21,759 bases of DNA, taken from positions 1 through 21,759 of the forward strand of contig CADCPL010000097.1 of NCBI GenBank assembly GCA_902803305.1. Direction: 5' to 3'. The stretch is from an uncultured Lachnospiraceae bacterium. Its GTDB lineage: Bacteria > Bacillota > Clostridia > Lachnospirales > Lachnospiraceae. Made by a program: the position numbers and the translations under genes. Of this stretch, positions 1-7,766 are shown piece by piece (position 1 is the first letter of the stretch; every line of letters begins with the position of its first letter). A model generated the notes under the pieces. That model worked only from the letters and a program-made list of their open reading frames with translations. It ran no database searches and had not been told where the DNA came from.

Positions 1-330
1 GAACTGTCGCAGGCCATAACAGGTGTGCCGTCTGCCTATTCGTGCGTTGAAGGCAGGGATGATGCGCTCACTGCATTTGCGCAGAGCTATTCACACCTGG
101 GGATCACGTCATTTGATATGCTTGCCCGCGAAGCGATACTTGATTTTCTGAATCTTCACAACGGACTGTTTGTTGTGATGCTCAGCAAGAACAATATATG
201 TGAACTTTCACTTGATGCTCCGAAACAAAACGGGAATTACTCCATCGATCTTGCCCAATACAAGTCGATAACAGTCATTCCCGTAACATTCCAATTCGGT
301 ACCGTTAAGTTCTTCTTATGCGAGTCCTAA
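1..330 (+). CDS. 3' end of an unrecognised protein, possibly a CheX-like domain (5' truncated by window edge)
   Basis: The reading frame is open from base 1 to a TAA at 328-330, giving 109 residues of the C-terminal end; the true start lies outside the window. It is the only plus-strand gene supported here. The segment with LNLHNGLFVVML, an acidic/hydrophobic alternation, and the final VTFQFGTVKFFL strand vaguely resemble the conserved 'F-N-x-x-NGLF' region and last beta strand of CheX-type phosphatase domains found in Lachnospiraceae regulators. That resemblance is from memory and is weak. Its last 15 nt overlap the 3' end of thrC on the other strand (convergent genes). A terminator-like hairpin follows 24 nt after its stop. 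The coding call is well supported by codon pattern and terminator; the function is uncertain. Confidence 0.6.
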   Translation, partial: ELSQAITGVPSAYSCVEGRDDALTAFAQSYSHLGITSFDMLAREAILDFLNLHNGLFVVMLSKNNICELSLDAPKQNGNYSIDLAQYKSITVIPVTFQFGTVKFFLCES

Positions 331-1797
331 CCAGCCTTTAAGAGTCTTTTTCATATCCTCCACTTCGCATACCGTGTCGTGGAGGATTTTTGCATCCTTA
401 AGCGATGATATCGCTGCTGGGATCGGCACTTTCGATATCTCGCAAAGCTTTTCGGCCATTTCAAAATCATCCGATGACACATAAGACTTGTCAATAGCTT
501 TCAATACGTTTGCCGTGAACTTGTACGGACTTGCGGTTGATACCACAACCGAAACGGTATCATCGGTTTTCTTATATTCAAGATTGGCATATGCGGCAAC
601 GGCCGTGTGAGTATCGATCACGTATCCTTTTTCACTATATCTTCTGATCGTATCAAACACCTGATCTTCTGTAGCATATATACCCGTAAAATCTTCCATC
701 AGCTTCCTTGCGGATGCATCTACCGAATACTTCCCGGTCTCGGACAGCTCCTTCATCAGCTGTGCATTCTTTTGCGGATCGTTGCCGACGCAGTGGTAAA
801 TCAGCCTTTCGAGATTGCTTGATATCAAAATGTCCATTGACGGTGACGACGTCAGGATAAACTCCCTGTTTCTGTCATATGTACCCGTCTCAAAGAAATC
901 ATAAAGCACGTTGTTGATATTCGATGCGCATACGAGCTTTCCTATCGGCACGCCCATATGCTTTGCATAATATGCTGCAAGGATATTACCGAAATTTCCG
1001 GTGGGTACACTGAAATTAAGCGGTTGTCCCTCTTCTATCTCACCCAGTTCCATCATCTTCACGTACGAATAAACGTAATAAACGATCTGCGGGACAAGTC
1101 GTCCTATGTTGATGGAATTAGCCGATGAAAAACGATATCCTTTTGAGGCAAGTTCTTCTTTGAGCGCCGCATCATTAAACATCTTCTTGACGCCCGTCTG
1201 ACAATCATCAAAATTACCGGTCACTCCCACGACCTTTGTATTATCACCGACCTGAGTCACCATCTGGCGTTCCTGTATGGCACTGACTCCGCCCTTAGGA
1301 TAATACACTATGATCTTGGTATCTTTAACGCCGGCAAAGGCGGCAAGTGCAGCTTTTCCGGTATCACCGCTCGTTGCAGTCATTATGACCACTTTTTCAT
1401 CAATATGATTCTTGGCCAGAGCACATGTCAGAAGGTGCGGAAGTATGGACAATGCCATATCCTTGAACGCTATCGTCGGCCCGTGAAACAGTTCGAGAAA
1501 ATACTGTCCGTCCTTTTTTACAAGAGGCGCATATACATCCGTATCAAACTTACTGTCATAAGCTTTATTGATACAGTCCTTCAGCTCAGACTCCGTATAA
1601 TCTGCCAGGAAAAGCTTGAGCACTTCATATGCTATATCCTTATAACCTCTTCCTGCAAGAGATGACAGGCTGACATCAAGCGCGGGAATATGATCCGGCA
1701 CGAACAGACCACCGTCATCCGCGAGCCCGCAAATGATGGCAGAAGATGCGCTGTACTCTTTATTATCTCCTCTTGTACTTCTATACTTAAGTTCCAT
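316..1797 (-). CDS. thrC: Threonine synthase
   Basis: PLP-dependent enzyme converting O-phosphohomoserine to threonine, the last step of threonine synthesis; cytosolic. The 493 residues match the long bacterial class. The N-terminus is the typical ThrC type (YRSTRG at 5-10). The Schiff-base lysine is K112 in HGPTIAFKDMA, and the phosphate-binding loop SGDTGKA follows at 143-149. GNFGN near residue 268 is also characteristic. The start at 1797 has an AGGAG site six bases upstream, located in the end of the preceding small gene, whose TAA overlaps this ATG by one base (TAATG), suggesting coupled translation. It is the last gene of the long minus-strand series. No attenuator or other threonine biosynthesis gene is visible, so its regulation cannot be inferred here. 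Confidence 0.97.
   Translation of the reverse strand: MELKYRSTRGDNKEYSASSAIICGLADDGGLFVPDHIPALDVSLSSLAGRGYKDIAYEVLKLFLADYTESELKDCINKAYDSKFDTDVYAPLVKKDGQYFLELFHGPTIAFKDMALSILPHLLTCALAKNHIDEKVVIMTATSGDTGKAALAAFAGVKDTKIIVYYPKGGVSAIQERQMVTQVGDNTKVVGVTGNFDDCQTGVKKMFNDAALKEELASKGYRFSSANSINIGRLVPQIVYYVYSYVKMMELGEIEEGQPLNFSVPTGNFGNILAAYYAKHMGVPIGKLVCASNINNVLYDFFETGTYDRNREFILTSSPSMDILISSNLERLIYHCVGNDPQKNAQLMKELSETGKYSVDASARKLMEDFTGIYATEDQVFDTIRRYSEKGYVIDTHTAVAAYANLEYKKTDDTVSVVVSTASPYKFTANVLKAIDKSYVSSDDFEMAEKLCEISKVPIPAAISSLKDAKILHDTVCEVEDMKKTLKGWLGLA
355..391 (+). terminator. Candidate intrinsic terminator of the plus-strand gene, inside thrC
   Basis: A perfect 9-bp inverted repeat, ATCCTCCAC (355-363) and GTGGAGGAT (379-387), encloses a 15-nt loop and runs into TTTTT (387-391) on the plus strand. 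It begins 24 nt after the stop of the plus-strand gene, where an intrinsic terminator is expected. It lies wholly within the antisense of the thrC 3' coding region, so the same bases also encode the ThrC C-terminus. On the minus strand the hairpin is not followed by a T-run, so it should act only on plus-strand transcription. The stem is moderately GC-rich and the loop rather long. Confidence 0.5.
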
Positions 1798-1961
1798 TAT
1801 TGCTCCTTCTTATCCGATGCATCGGCTTTCATGGCGCCCTCATTCTTCGCATCCTTCATCTCGCGAAGCTTCTTTCCGCATATTACGGCAACGACTATAA
1901 CGACCATGCTTATTACAACAAGAATAAGATAAGACAGAAAAGTATTTATAAAAGCGATCAT
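1797..1961 (-). CDS. Small single-pass membrane protein, 54 aa, upstream of thrC
   Basis: A short gene encoding 54 residues. It starts at an ATG (1961-1959) with a strong GGAGG site (1973-1969) seven bases upstream, and ends in a TAA overlapping the thrC start by one base. The protein has one hydrophobic helix (about residues 7-28, rich in I, V and L), then a basic stop-transfer segment (GKKLREMKDAK, 29-39) and a charged, Lys/Asp-rich tail to residue 54. The predicted topology is N-out/C-in, with the tail in the cytosol. No Cys pairs or enzymatic motif are present. I do not recognise a named family. The ribosome binding site, stop-start overlap with thrC and membrane-protein composition support it as a real gene. 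Confidence 0.8.
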   Translation of the reverse strand: MIAFINTFLSYLILVVISMVVIVVAVICGKKLREMKDAKNEGAMKADASDKKEQ

Positions 1962-1992
1962 TTTATAACCTCCGAATTATTGTATTTTATCA

Positions 1993-2466
1993 TCATTCGA
2001 TCACATCGTCCAGCAGGTCGGATGACAATGCAGCCTCAACAGCCATTTTATCGCATCTCTCGTTCTCGGGATGATCCGCATGTCCTTTAACCCAGGTAAA
2101 TACAACATTATGTTCTTTCTTGGCTTCAAGAAGCCGTTTCCACAGATCCGTGTTGAGGACCGGCTTCTTGTCGGATTTACGCCAGCCGTTTTTTATCCAA
2201 CTGTCTATCCATTTCTGATTGAAAGCGTCGGTAACGTATTTACTGTCTGAAATTATCTCGACATCGCACGGTCTGTTCAGGCTTTCGAGCCCGACTATCA
2301 CTCCCATGAGTTCCATACGGTTATTGGTCGTCTTCTTGTATCCGGCACTCCTTGTGCTCTCATGAAGTACACCTTTTTGATCAACGTATTGAAGTATCAC
2401 ACCGTAGCCGCCGGGACCGTCCGGATTCCCTCTTGCACTTCCGTCCGTATATATAGTTACTTTCAT
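1993..2466 (-). CDS. rnhA: Ribonuclease HI
   Basis: Endonuclease that cuts the RNA strand of RNA-DNA hybrids, removing primers and R-loops. The 157 residues match the E. coli RNase HI length. The four catalytic acidic residues are present: D8 (YTDGS), E52 (NNRMELMG), D74 (ISDSKYV) and D139 (NERCDKMA), plus the active-site His H129 (VKGHADH). The basic-protrusion region rich in Trp and Lys (about 86-110) is also kept, marking a full HI enzyme without an N-terminal hybrid-binding domain. The start overlaps the end of the MutS-like gene as ATGA (2463-2466), with GGAG six bases upstream. A 31-nt gap, the largest on this strand, separates it from the next small gene. Confidence 0.97.
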   Translation of the reverse strand: MKVTIYTDGSARGNPDGPGGYGVILQYVDQKGVLHESTRSAGYKKTTNNRMELMGVIVGLESLNRPCDVEIISDSKYVTDAFNQKWIDSWIKNGWRKSDKKPVLNTDLWKRLLEAKKEHNVVFTWVKGHADHPENERCDKMAVEAALSSDLLDDVIE

Positions 2467-4100
2467 TTGTCACTCCAGATGCCGGTTTTTTTGTATCTTC
2501 TTACCAGTTCGTTTGCCGAATCAACGGTATCCTTATCAAATCCCATCACATCAAGCAGTCTGATCGCGTTTGTCTTATCGCTGCTCCCGCTTTGTATCCT
2601 GAAAGGAAAAGATACGTTTCCTCCGGATATCTCTTCGGTAAAGTAATAACAGTCCATATCATCATCAAGAAGATGTGTAAGTTCAAGATCATGTGTTGCC
2701 GCAAAGCAAAGAACACCCTTTTTGCACAAAAAATGCAGGATCCTGGAACTTGCCGCTATCCGTTCTACGGTATTGGTGCCGCGAAGCACTTCGTCTATAA
2801 GGCAGACACATCCCGGCTGCGCACTGTCGCATATCCTTTTAAGGGATCTGGCCTCCACGACATAATAGCTTTCCTCGCCAAGAAGATCATCGGATAAAGC
2901 CATTGACGTAAAGAGTTTGTCCGCTCCCGTCTCAAAGCTGTTGGCAAACGCATATCCGAAGCTCTTTGCAAACAGTATATTAACACCTATGGCTCTGAGA
3001 AACGTTGACTTTCCGGATGCATTCGAACCCGTTATCAGGACAGGAGTGTCTTCCGAAAAATCATTATATACGGGTTTACGAACAAGCGGATGATAGATCT
3101 GCACGGTATTTATCCGGTTATCGGATATGATCCCTGCTCTGCAATGCTTTCTGTTTAACATATATGATGCAACGGCAACGGCAGCATCCATCCTTCCGAT
3201 ATCGATATACAGATCCCTGACCGCTTCCAGATTCTCCCTGATCCCGCGTATCTTTATCTTGTACGTGATTATGTCTATATGCGTGATCATCCTTATATAG
3301 TCAAGGATGATGGAAAGCGGATCGGATACACTTTTGTCCTTCATGGGTATCAGGACGCTTCCTATGTCGAGTTTTCCAAGCGGTCTGTATTTTTCCAGTT
3401 CTTCATTATTCTCTGAAAGAGAGATACCGCATCTGATAAGTCTCAGGGAATAAGCAAGTCCGTTCAGATGTTCATCCATCTGTCTTCTTCCCGAAAAATA
3501 ACCGGCAATGCACACTACTATCATTATAATGACCGATATTATACCGAGTGTCGGATAATACCCGGTAAGTATGACAGCGGCCACGAGAAAAAGAACCGGT
3601 AATATGTCCACGGCCGGTGAAGGATCTTTTGTCTCGGAGAGTTTACCGATCAGACCGAATCCGTCAATATCCGAACGACAGCCGATATGATCCAGTTTAC
3701 ACATAACATCGGCCGCTTTTTCGGGATCCGCAAGAAAACCGCCTATTTCCTGCGATATCCGGTCAGATGATACAGGAAGTACTTTGAAACGGTACTGAAG
3801 ATAATCGGCTCCGCATGAACTGACACAGTTCATCCGCATATACAGATCACGAAGTCCAAGATCGTTAACGGTTATGTCGTCAAGATAAAAATCATCCGGC
3901 GCCGCTAATTTCATGTGTTCAAGAAGCGATGATTCTCTGTCGAAAAATACAGGATCGGCTGCCTCCTGATCAGGATTTCCGAAAGAATCCCTCAGTTTTC
4001 TGTATCTGGCCTTTTTTCTGTTTTTATTATGAATGATATTTGTGGATATGAGTGCGGCCACAAGAAGCCATAACAATATCCAAAAGATCATGTTTGCCAT
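2463..4100 (-). CDS. Membrane-anchored MutS-family ATPase
   Basis: 545 residues with a C-terminal MutS ATPase core: Walker A GSNASGKST (358-366), a motif around GEESYYVVEA (408-417), Walker B CLIDE (433-437) followed by RGTN, and the switch-like ATHD (468-471). Full MutS has about 850 residues with a mismatch-recognition domain; neither that nor an MutS2 Smr nuclease domain is present. Instead there is an N-terminal hydrophobic helix (about 5-22) and a hydrophobic pair (about 164-203), so the protein is probably membrane bound with the ATPase in the cytosol. A central helical region (about 205-320) resembles the lever part of MutS. Such MutS-like membrane proteins are common in Clostridia and their function is unknown to me. 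It starts two bases after the deaminase stop and overlaps rnhA by 4 nt. Confidence 0.85.
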   Translation of the reverse strand: MANMIFWILLWLLVAALISTNIIHNKNRKKARYRKLRDSFGNPDQEAADPVFFDRESSLLEHMKLAAPDDFYLDDITVNDLGLRDLYMRMNCVSSCGADYLQYRFKVLPVSSDRISQEIGGFLADPEKAADVMCKLDHIGCRSDIDGFGLIGKLSETKDPSPAVDILPVLFLVAAVILTGYYPTLGIISVIIMIVVCIAGYFSGRRQMDEHLNGLAYSLRLIRCGISLSENNEELEKYRPLGKLDIGSVLIPMKDKSVSDPLSIILDYIRMITHIDIITYKIKIRGIRENLEAVRDLYIDIGRMDAAVAVASYMLNRKHCRAGIISDNRINTVQIYHPLVRKPVYNDFSEDTPVLITGSNASGKSTFLRAIGVNILFAKSFGYAFANSFETGADKLFTSMALSDDLLGEESYYVVEARSLKRICDSAQPGCVCLIDEVLRGTNTVERIAASSRILHFLCKKGVLCFAATHDLELTHLLDDDMDCYYFTEEISGGNVSFPFRIQSGSSDKTNAIRLLDVMGFDKDTVDSANELVRRYKKTGIWSDK

Positions 4101-4102
4101 TT

Positions 4103-5392
4103 TTAACCTTTATGCCCTGCCATGATCGCATTGGCTGTTTCATATATCTTTTCCGGATCAACGCCGACATTGAACATTCCGTTTTCGTACAGTATGCGTC
4201 CGCCGACCATGGTCATCTTAATGTTTGTCTTACTGCCGGAATATACGATATTATCAACTATATTGTTGATCGGCTGCATGTTGGGCTGGTCAAGGTCGAT
4301 CATGATGATATCGGCCAGTTTTCCGACAGACAGCGTATCGCATTCGGTAAGTCCCATACAGTGCGCTCCGTTCACGGTCGCCATCTTCAGAACCTCTTTC
4401 GGAACTACAGCAGCCGCATCCATATCATGAAGCTTGGCAAGTCCGGTCACAAGGAACATCTCGCGGAACATATCAAGACAGTTATTGGAAGAAGGACCGT
4501 CGGTTCCGATCGCCACTCTGATCCCTTCCTTAAGATATCTTGATATTGGAGCTATGCCGCTTGCCAGTTTTGTGTTCGATCCGGGATTGGTAACAACCGT
4601 CAGATCATGTTTTTTGAATATCTCTATATCCTCATCCGACAGATATACACAGTGGTATCCGCCGCCGCCGTTTTGGAACATATTCATGCTTTCAAACAGC
4701 TGTGTCGGCGTCATGTTATATCTTTCGATGCACTCGTCGACCTCTTTTCTTGTTTCGGAATTGTGAGTAAAAACAGGCGATCCGTACTTTGCGGCAAGCT
4801 CACTTATCGATGCGAGCAGTTCTTTCGTGCATGTGTATTCGGCATGAAATCCGATCATATAACTTGAATAACCGTTGCCTTTATTAAGAACCTTGAACCT
4901 TCTTTCTACTTCGGCAAGATCCGGACCGAACTTGTTGATATCACAGCATCCGACAAAACGGATACCCATCTCTTCACATGCTCTTGATATCTCGTCGGGA
5001 TTCATATACATATCAAATACCGCAGTGATACCGCTTGTAAGATATTCGAGGATGGCAAGTCTTGTAAGCTCATACATATCATTTGCCGACAGTTTTGCTT
5101 CAAGCGGAAATATCTTGGTAGACAGCCACTCCCAAAGCGGAAGATCATCCGCATAGGATCTCATTCCCGTCATGGCCGAATGAGTATGGGCATCCTTAAA
5201 TCCGGGCATCAGCACGTTTCCTTTGCAGTCCTTCTGAAGATCAAATGCAATGCCCTTCTTTTTGATTTCGTCATCGGAAACGGACTGTCCCGCATAACTT
5301 ATCCTGTCACCATCTATCCATATCTCGCCTTCCGTGAGGTCGCAGTCATTCTCCATTGAAAGTATGCGTGCGTTATACAGCCTGGTTTTCAT
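4103..5392 (-). CDS. Amidohydrolase, MTA/SAH/adenosine deaminase type
   Basis: Metal-dependent cytosolic hydrolase of the MtaD/SsnA/chlorohydrolase family, most likely deaminating 5'-methylthioadenosine, S-adenosylhomocysteine or adenosine. The 429 residues fit the family. Metal ligands read as H69 and H71 (DAHTHS), H210 (FTHNSET), H247 (YHCVYLS) and D298 (GTDGPSSNN); E213 is the likely catalytic acid-base and H183 (GFHAEYT) a substrate-side residue. The start at 5392 is preferred over an in-frame GTG at 5410 because AAGGAG (5405-5400) lies seven bases before the ATG and within the longer version. The gene overlaps the end of cdd by 20 nt. Its place after PNP and cytidine deaminase supports a nucleoside substrate; an SsnA-like or guanine-type substrate cannot be excluded. 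Confidence 0.88.
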   Translation of the reverse strand: MKTRLYNARILSMENDCDLTEGEIWIDGDRISYAGQSVSDDEIKKKGIAFDLQKDCKGNVLMPGFKDAHTHSAMTGMRSYADDLPLWEWLSTKIFPLEAKLSANDMYELTRLAILEYLTSGITAVFDMYMNPDEISRACEEMGIRFVGCCDINKFGPDLAEVERRFKVLNKGNGYSSYMIGFHAEYTCTKELLASISELAAKYGSPVFTHNSETRKEVDECIERYNMTPTQLFESMNMFQNGGGGYHCVYLSDEDIEIFKKHDLTVVTNPGSNTKLASGIAPISRYLKEGIRVAIGTDGPSSNNCLDMFREMFLVTGLAKLHDMDAAAVVPKEVLKMATVNGAHCMGLTECDTLSVGKLADIIMIDLDQPNMQPINNIVDNIVYSGSKTNIKMTMVGGRILYENGMFNVGVDPEKIYETANAIMAGHKG

Positions 5393-5825
5393 CGTTATTC
5401 TCCTTTTCACTCAGATTGTCGGGACCGAAGCTTTCAGGCAGCAGCTGCTGAAGTGTATATTCCCTGTGATCATCGGGGCTTTTGGCTACTATCACCAAAA
5501 AGGAGGCGGGATCTGCAAATTCCCTGAGTACCTGACGACATATTCCGCAGGGGAAAGCGTAATCATCCGTCCTGTCATTTTCGCTTCCGCTCCCTCCAAC
5601 GATCGCTATCGCAGAAAAATCCCTTTTCCCTGATGCCACGGCCGAAAAGACTGCACATCTTTCCGCACATACCGTAGCCCCGTATGACGCGTTCTCAATA
5701 TTGGTCCCCGTAACGATAGTTCCGTCACCGCACAGTATTGCAGCTCCGACTCTGTATCCCGAATACGGTGAATACGAACGTCTCCTTGCATCAAGTGCGG
5801 CTTCTATCAAAGCTTTATGATCCAT
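5373..5825 (-). CDS. cdd: Cytidine deaminase
   Basis: Zinc enzyme that deaminates cytidine and deoxycytidine to uridine and deoxyuridine in pyrimidine salvage. The 150 residues contain the substrate loop with N42 and E44 (TNIENAS), the zinc and proton-shuttle motif C53-x-E55 (TVCAERCA), and the second zinc motif C93-x-x-C96 (FPCGICRQ). This is the homotetrameric class. The family is usually about 130 residues; the extra length is a polar C-terminal tail (SEKENNDEN) that overlaps the next gene's start by 20 nt and may exist only because of that overlap. The start at 5825 has GGAG about six bases upstream. It lies 10 nt after the BMP lipoprotein gene, within the nucleoside salvage set. Confidence 0.96.
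   Translation of the reverse strand: MDHKALIEAALDARRRSYSPYSGYRVGAAILCGDGTIVTGTNIENASYGATVCAERCAVFSAVASGKRDFSAIAIVGGSGSENDRTDDYAFPCGICRQVLREFADPASFLVIVAKSPDDHREYTLQQLLPESFGPDNLSEKENNDENQAV
5400..5405 (-). promoter_or_regulatory. Ribosome binding site deciding the deaminase start
   Basis: AAGGAG on the minus strand, seven bases before the ATG at 5392. It sits inside the 3' end of cdd and overlaps the beginning of the alternative GTG-started frame (5410), making that longer start unlikely. Confidence 0.7.
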
Positions 5826-5835
5826 ATCTTCTCCA

Positions 5836-6939
5836 TTACTGTCCGAATTCTATGAAAGTCACTTCGGTGTTGATAAGCGTCAGTTCTTCACACGTGGCGA
5901 CATCCGTCTTTTTATACGGCACGATTATCCCGTCGCACAGATGTGAAAAGATGGTGTCATAGCTCTCTCGATCGAATTTTACGAACCTTGATGTATCAAG
6001 CGGAAGACATATGCCTCCCGTAGCACATGTGAGATTGGTCTCCCGGCCGCCCGGGAAAGTTCCCGCATAATATGAGCTGACGCCGTTGTAAACAGCGGTT
6101 TTTACGTCTTTCATAGCGGAAGTTACGACTGTTTCGGAGTACCCCGATTCATCAACATCCACACCGATGACTTTGCCGTCGTGATTTTCTGCCGCACGTA
6201 TTATCGATTTGTCGATCGAACCACCGCATGCAAAGATCACTTCGGTATCGTCGTCAAACCATGCCGCCGCCATTTCCTCAACACTCGGATCATCTTCAAA
6301 TGTATCCGTATAAGTATACCTTATGTGCACGTTCACGCCCATCTCGATGGCTGCGTAATCCGCACCCTGAACAAAGCCGTACCCGAACCTTATCACGGGG
6401 TCTACCGGTATCCCTCCGGCGAATCCGAGTCCCTTATATCCGTCACGTACAGCGGCATATCCGGCAAGAAAACCCGCCTCCTCCTCCGCAAAAGTTACGG
6501 ACGATACATTATCTCCTATCTTTTCTTCACTGTTGTCCTCATTGTGGGGAATCCCGTCTACCAATATAAAACTGGCATTATCATATTTTTCGGAAGCAAT
6601 ATAAACAGGGACCTCAAGGATATTACCCGGGCATACGAAAAGAGTCGCTCCATTGGATATTCCCCTCTTGATCTGCGCCATGATACTGTCCTTATCGGGC
6701 CCGTCCGGCTTGTAGTAATCATAGGATATCCCGGCCTGCTCCGCATATGCCGTTATGCCTTCCCAAGCCATCTGGTTAAACGAATTGTCGTCTATCGTTC
6801 CGTAATCGGTGATAAGGACCACATCAACCGGTTTATCATCCGGATACGAGGCGGAGCCTTTACATCCCGTCATACCCAAAATACAAGATATTACAACAGC
6901 AACTGCTATTGATTTAAGTATTGATCTTCTCAAAATCAT
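5836..6939 (-). CDS. BMP-family lipoprotein, nucleoside-type substrate-binding protein
   Basis: 367 residues of the basic membrane protein (Med/TmpC/PnrA-like) family: extracytoplasmic binding proteins, many of which bind purine nucleosides and deliver them to an ABC transporter. A basic N-terminus and hydrophobic helix (about 9-22) lead to a lipobox ending MTGC with lipidated C26. The family signature VLITDYGTIDDNSFNQMAWEG begins near residue 40. Glycine-rich GFAGG and the FACGGSIDKS region lie later, as expected for the two-lobed fold. Its ATG overlaps the PNP stop as ATGA (6936-6939). No ABC ATPase or permease gene follows; cdd is next. It may serve a transporter encoded elsewhere or have a sensing role. 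Binding of a nucleoside is inferred from the family and the flanking genes. Confidence 0.9.
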   Translation of the reverse strand: MILRRSILKSIAVAVVISCILGMTGCKGSASYPDDKPVDVVLITDYGTIDDNSFNQMAWEGITAYAEQAGISYDYYKPDGPDKDSIMAQIKRGISNGATLFVCPGNILEVPVYIASEKYDNASFILVDGIPHNEDNSEEKIGDNVSSVTFAEEEAGFLAGYAAVRDGYKGLGFAGGIPVDPVIRFGYGFVQGADYAAIEMGVNVHIRYTYTDTFEDDPSVEEMAAAWFDDDTEVIFACGGSIDKSIIRAAENHDGKVIGVDVDESGYSETVVTSAMKDVKTAVYNGVSSYYAGTFPGGRETNLTCATGGICLPLDTSRFVKFDRESYDTIFSHLCDGIIVPYKKTDVATCEELTLINTEVTFIEFGQ

Positions 6940-7766
6940 AAAGCTCCGATCCTGACTATGCTTTCTCTTACTATCTGTTTGAACAAAGGTGCCGCCTTTG
7001 CACCTGCCTCCTGAACCTCATCATGTGAAAGCGGCGTCTCTGATATTCCCGCTGCGAGATTACATACGCATGATATCGCACAGATCTTCATTCCCATATG
7101 ATTGGCGGCGATCGCTTCCACGACCGTACTCATGCCGACTGCATCAGCCCCCAGCTTGGCAAGCATCCTGATCTCCGAAGGGCTTTCAAAGGACGGTCCG
7201 GTCAGCTGAACGTAAACACCCTTCTGCATTTCGATCCCGAAATCATCAGCAACCGACAGGATTATGTCCTGAAGGATGGGATTGTAAACGGCAGACATAT
7301 CGGGGAATCTCGTACCGAGCTCATCAATATTGGGACCTATGAGAGGGTTTGGTGCAAAGATTGATATATGATCGGTTATGAGCATAAAATCACCCGCTTT
7401 GAAATCACGATTGATCCCGCCCGAAGCATTTGTCAGGAACAGGTACTTTGCTCCCATAAGTGCCATCAGCCTGATGGGCAGTACAACATCGCTTATCGGA
7501 TACCCTTCATAATAGTGAACACGTCCCTGCATGCATACGACCGGAACGCTGTCTACATAGCCGAATACATACTGACCTGCATGTCCCGGAACGGTCGACA
7601 TTGGGAACCCTTCTATATCGCTGTATGATATCCTGTCCACGACTTCGATCTCCTCAGCAAACTTTCCAAGCCCCGAGCCGAGTACCAGAGCAACTTTAGG
7701 CTCAAAAGATATCTTCTTTCTGACACTTTCATAGCAATTGTTTAGTTTCTCATATACGGGATTCAT
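6936..7766 (-). CDS. punA: Purine nucleoside phosphorylase (trimeric class, PNP-I/PunA-like)
   Basis: Cytosolic enzyme cleaving purine (deoxy)ribonucleosides with phosphate to free base and ribose-1-phosphate. The 276 residues match the trimeric class. Signatures: LVLGSGLG (28-34, phosphate-binding S31), GRVHYYEGY (81-89, H84), TNASGGIN (112-119), GPSFESPSEIR with base-contacting E194 (190-200), GMSTV (211-215) and N236 in CNLAAGI. The Glu/Asn pair corresponds to the 6-oxopurine (inosine, guanosine) specificity residues of human PNP. The start overlaps the end of the upstream hybrid kinase gene as ATGA, with a strong AAGGAGG site inside that gene. With the BMP protein, cytidine deaminase and MTA-type deaminase it forms a nucleoside salvage set. 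Symbol given by class; deoD is also used for such genes. Confidence 0.95.
   Translation of the reverse strand: MNPVYEKLNNCYESVRKKISFEPKVALVLGSGLGKFAEEIEVVDRISYSDIEGFPMSTVPGHAGQYVFGYVDSVPVVCMQGRVHYYEGYPISDVVLPIRLMALMGAKYLFLTNASGGINRDFKAGDFMLITDHISIFAPNPLIGPNIDELGTRFPDMSAVYNPILQDIILSVADDFGIEMQKGVYVQLTGPSFESPSEIRMLAKLGADAVGMSTVVEAIAANHMGMKICAISCVCNLAAGISETPLSHDEVQEAGAKAAPLFKQIVRESIVRIGAL

Noticed and set aside
1979..2007. Possible internal promoter upstream of the small membrane protein: TACAAT (1984-1979, minus strand) with GATGTG 17 bases upstream
   Set aside because: The -10 is acceptable but the -35 does not resemble TTGACA, the region is AT-rich, and it overlaps rnhA coding sequence. Too weak to list as a promoter.
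5393..5410. Longer deaminase start at GTG 5410
   Set aside because: The AAGGAG site at 5405-5400 lies inside this extension and is correctly spaced for ATG 5392 instead.
6181..6912. Plus-strand open frame (243 codons) opposite the BMP lipoprotein gene
   Set aside because: The lipoprotein has signal peptide, lipobox and family signature; the antisense product is basic, with no motif.
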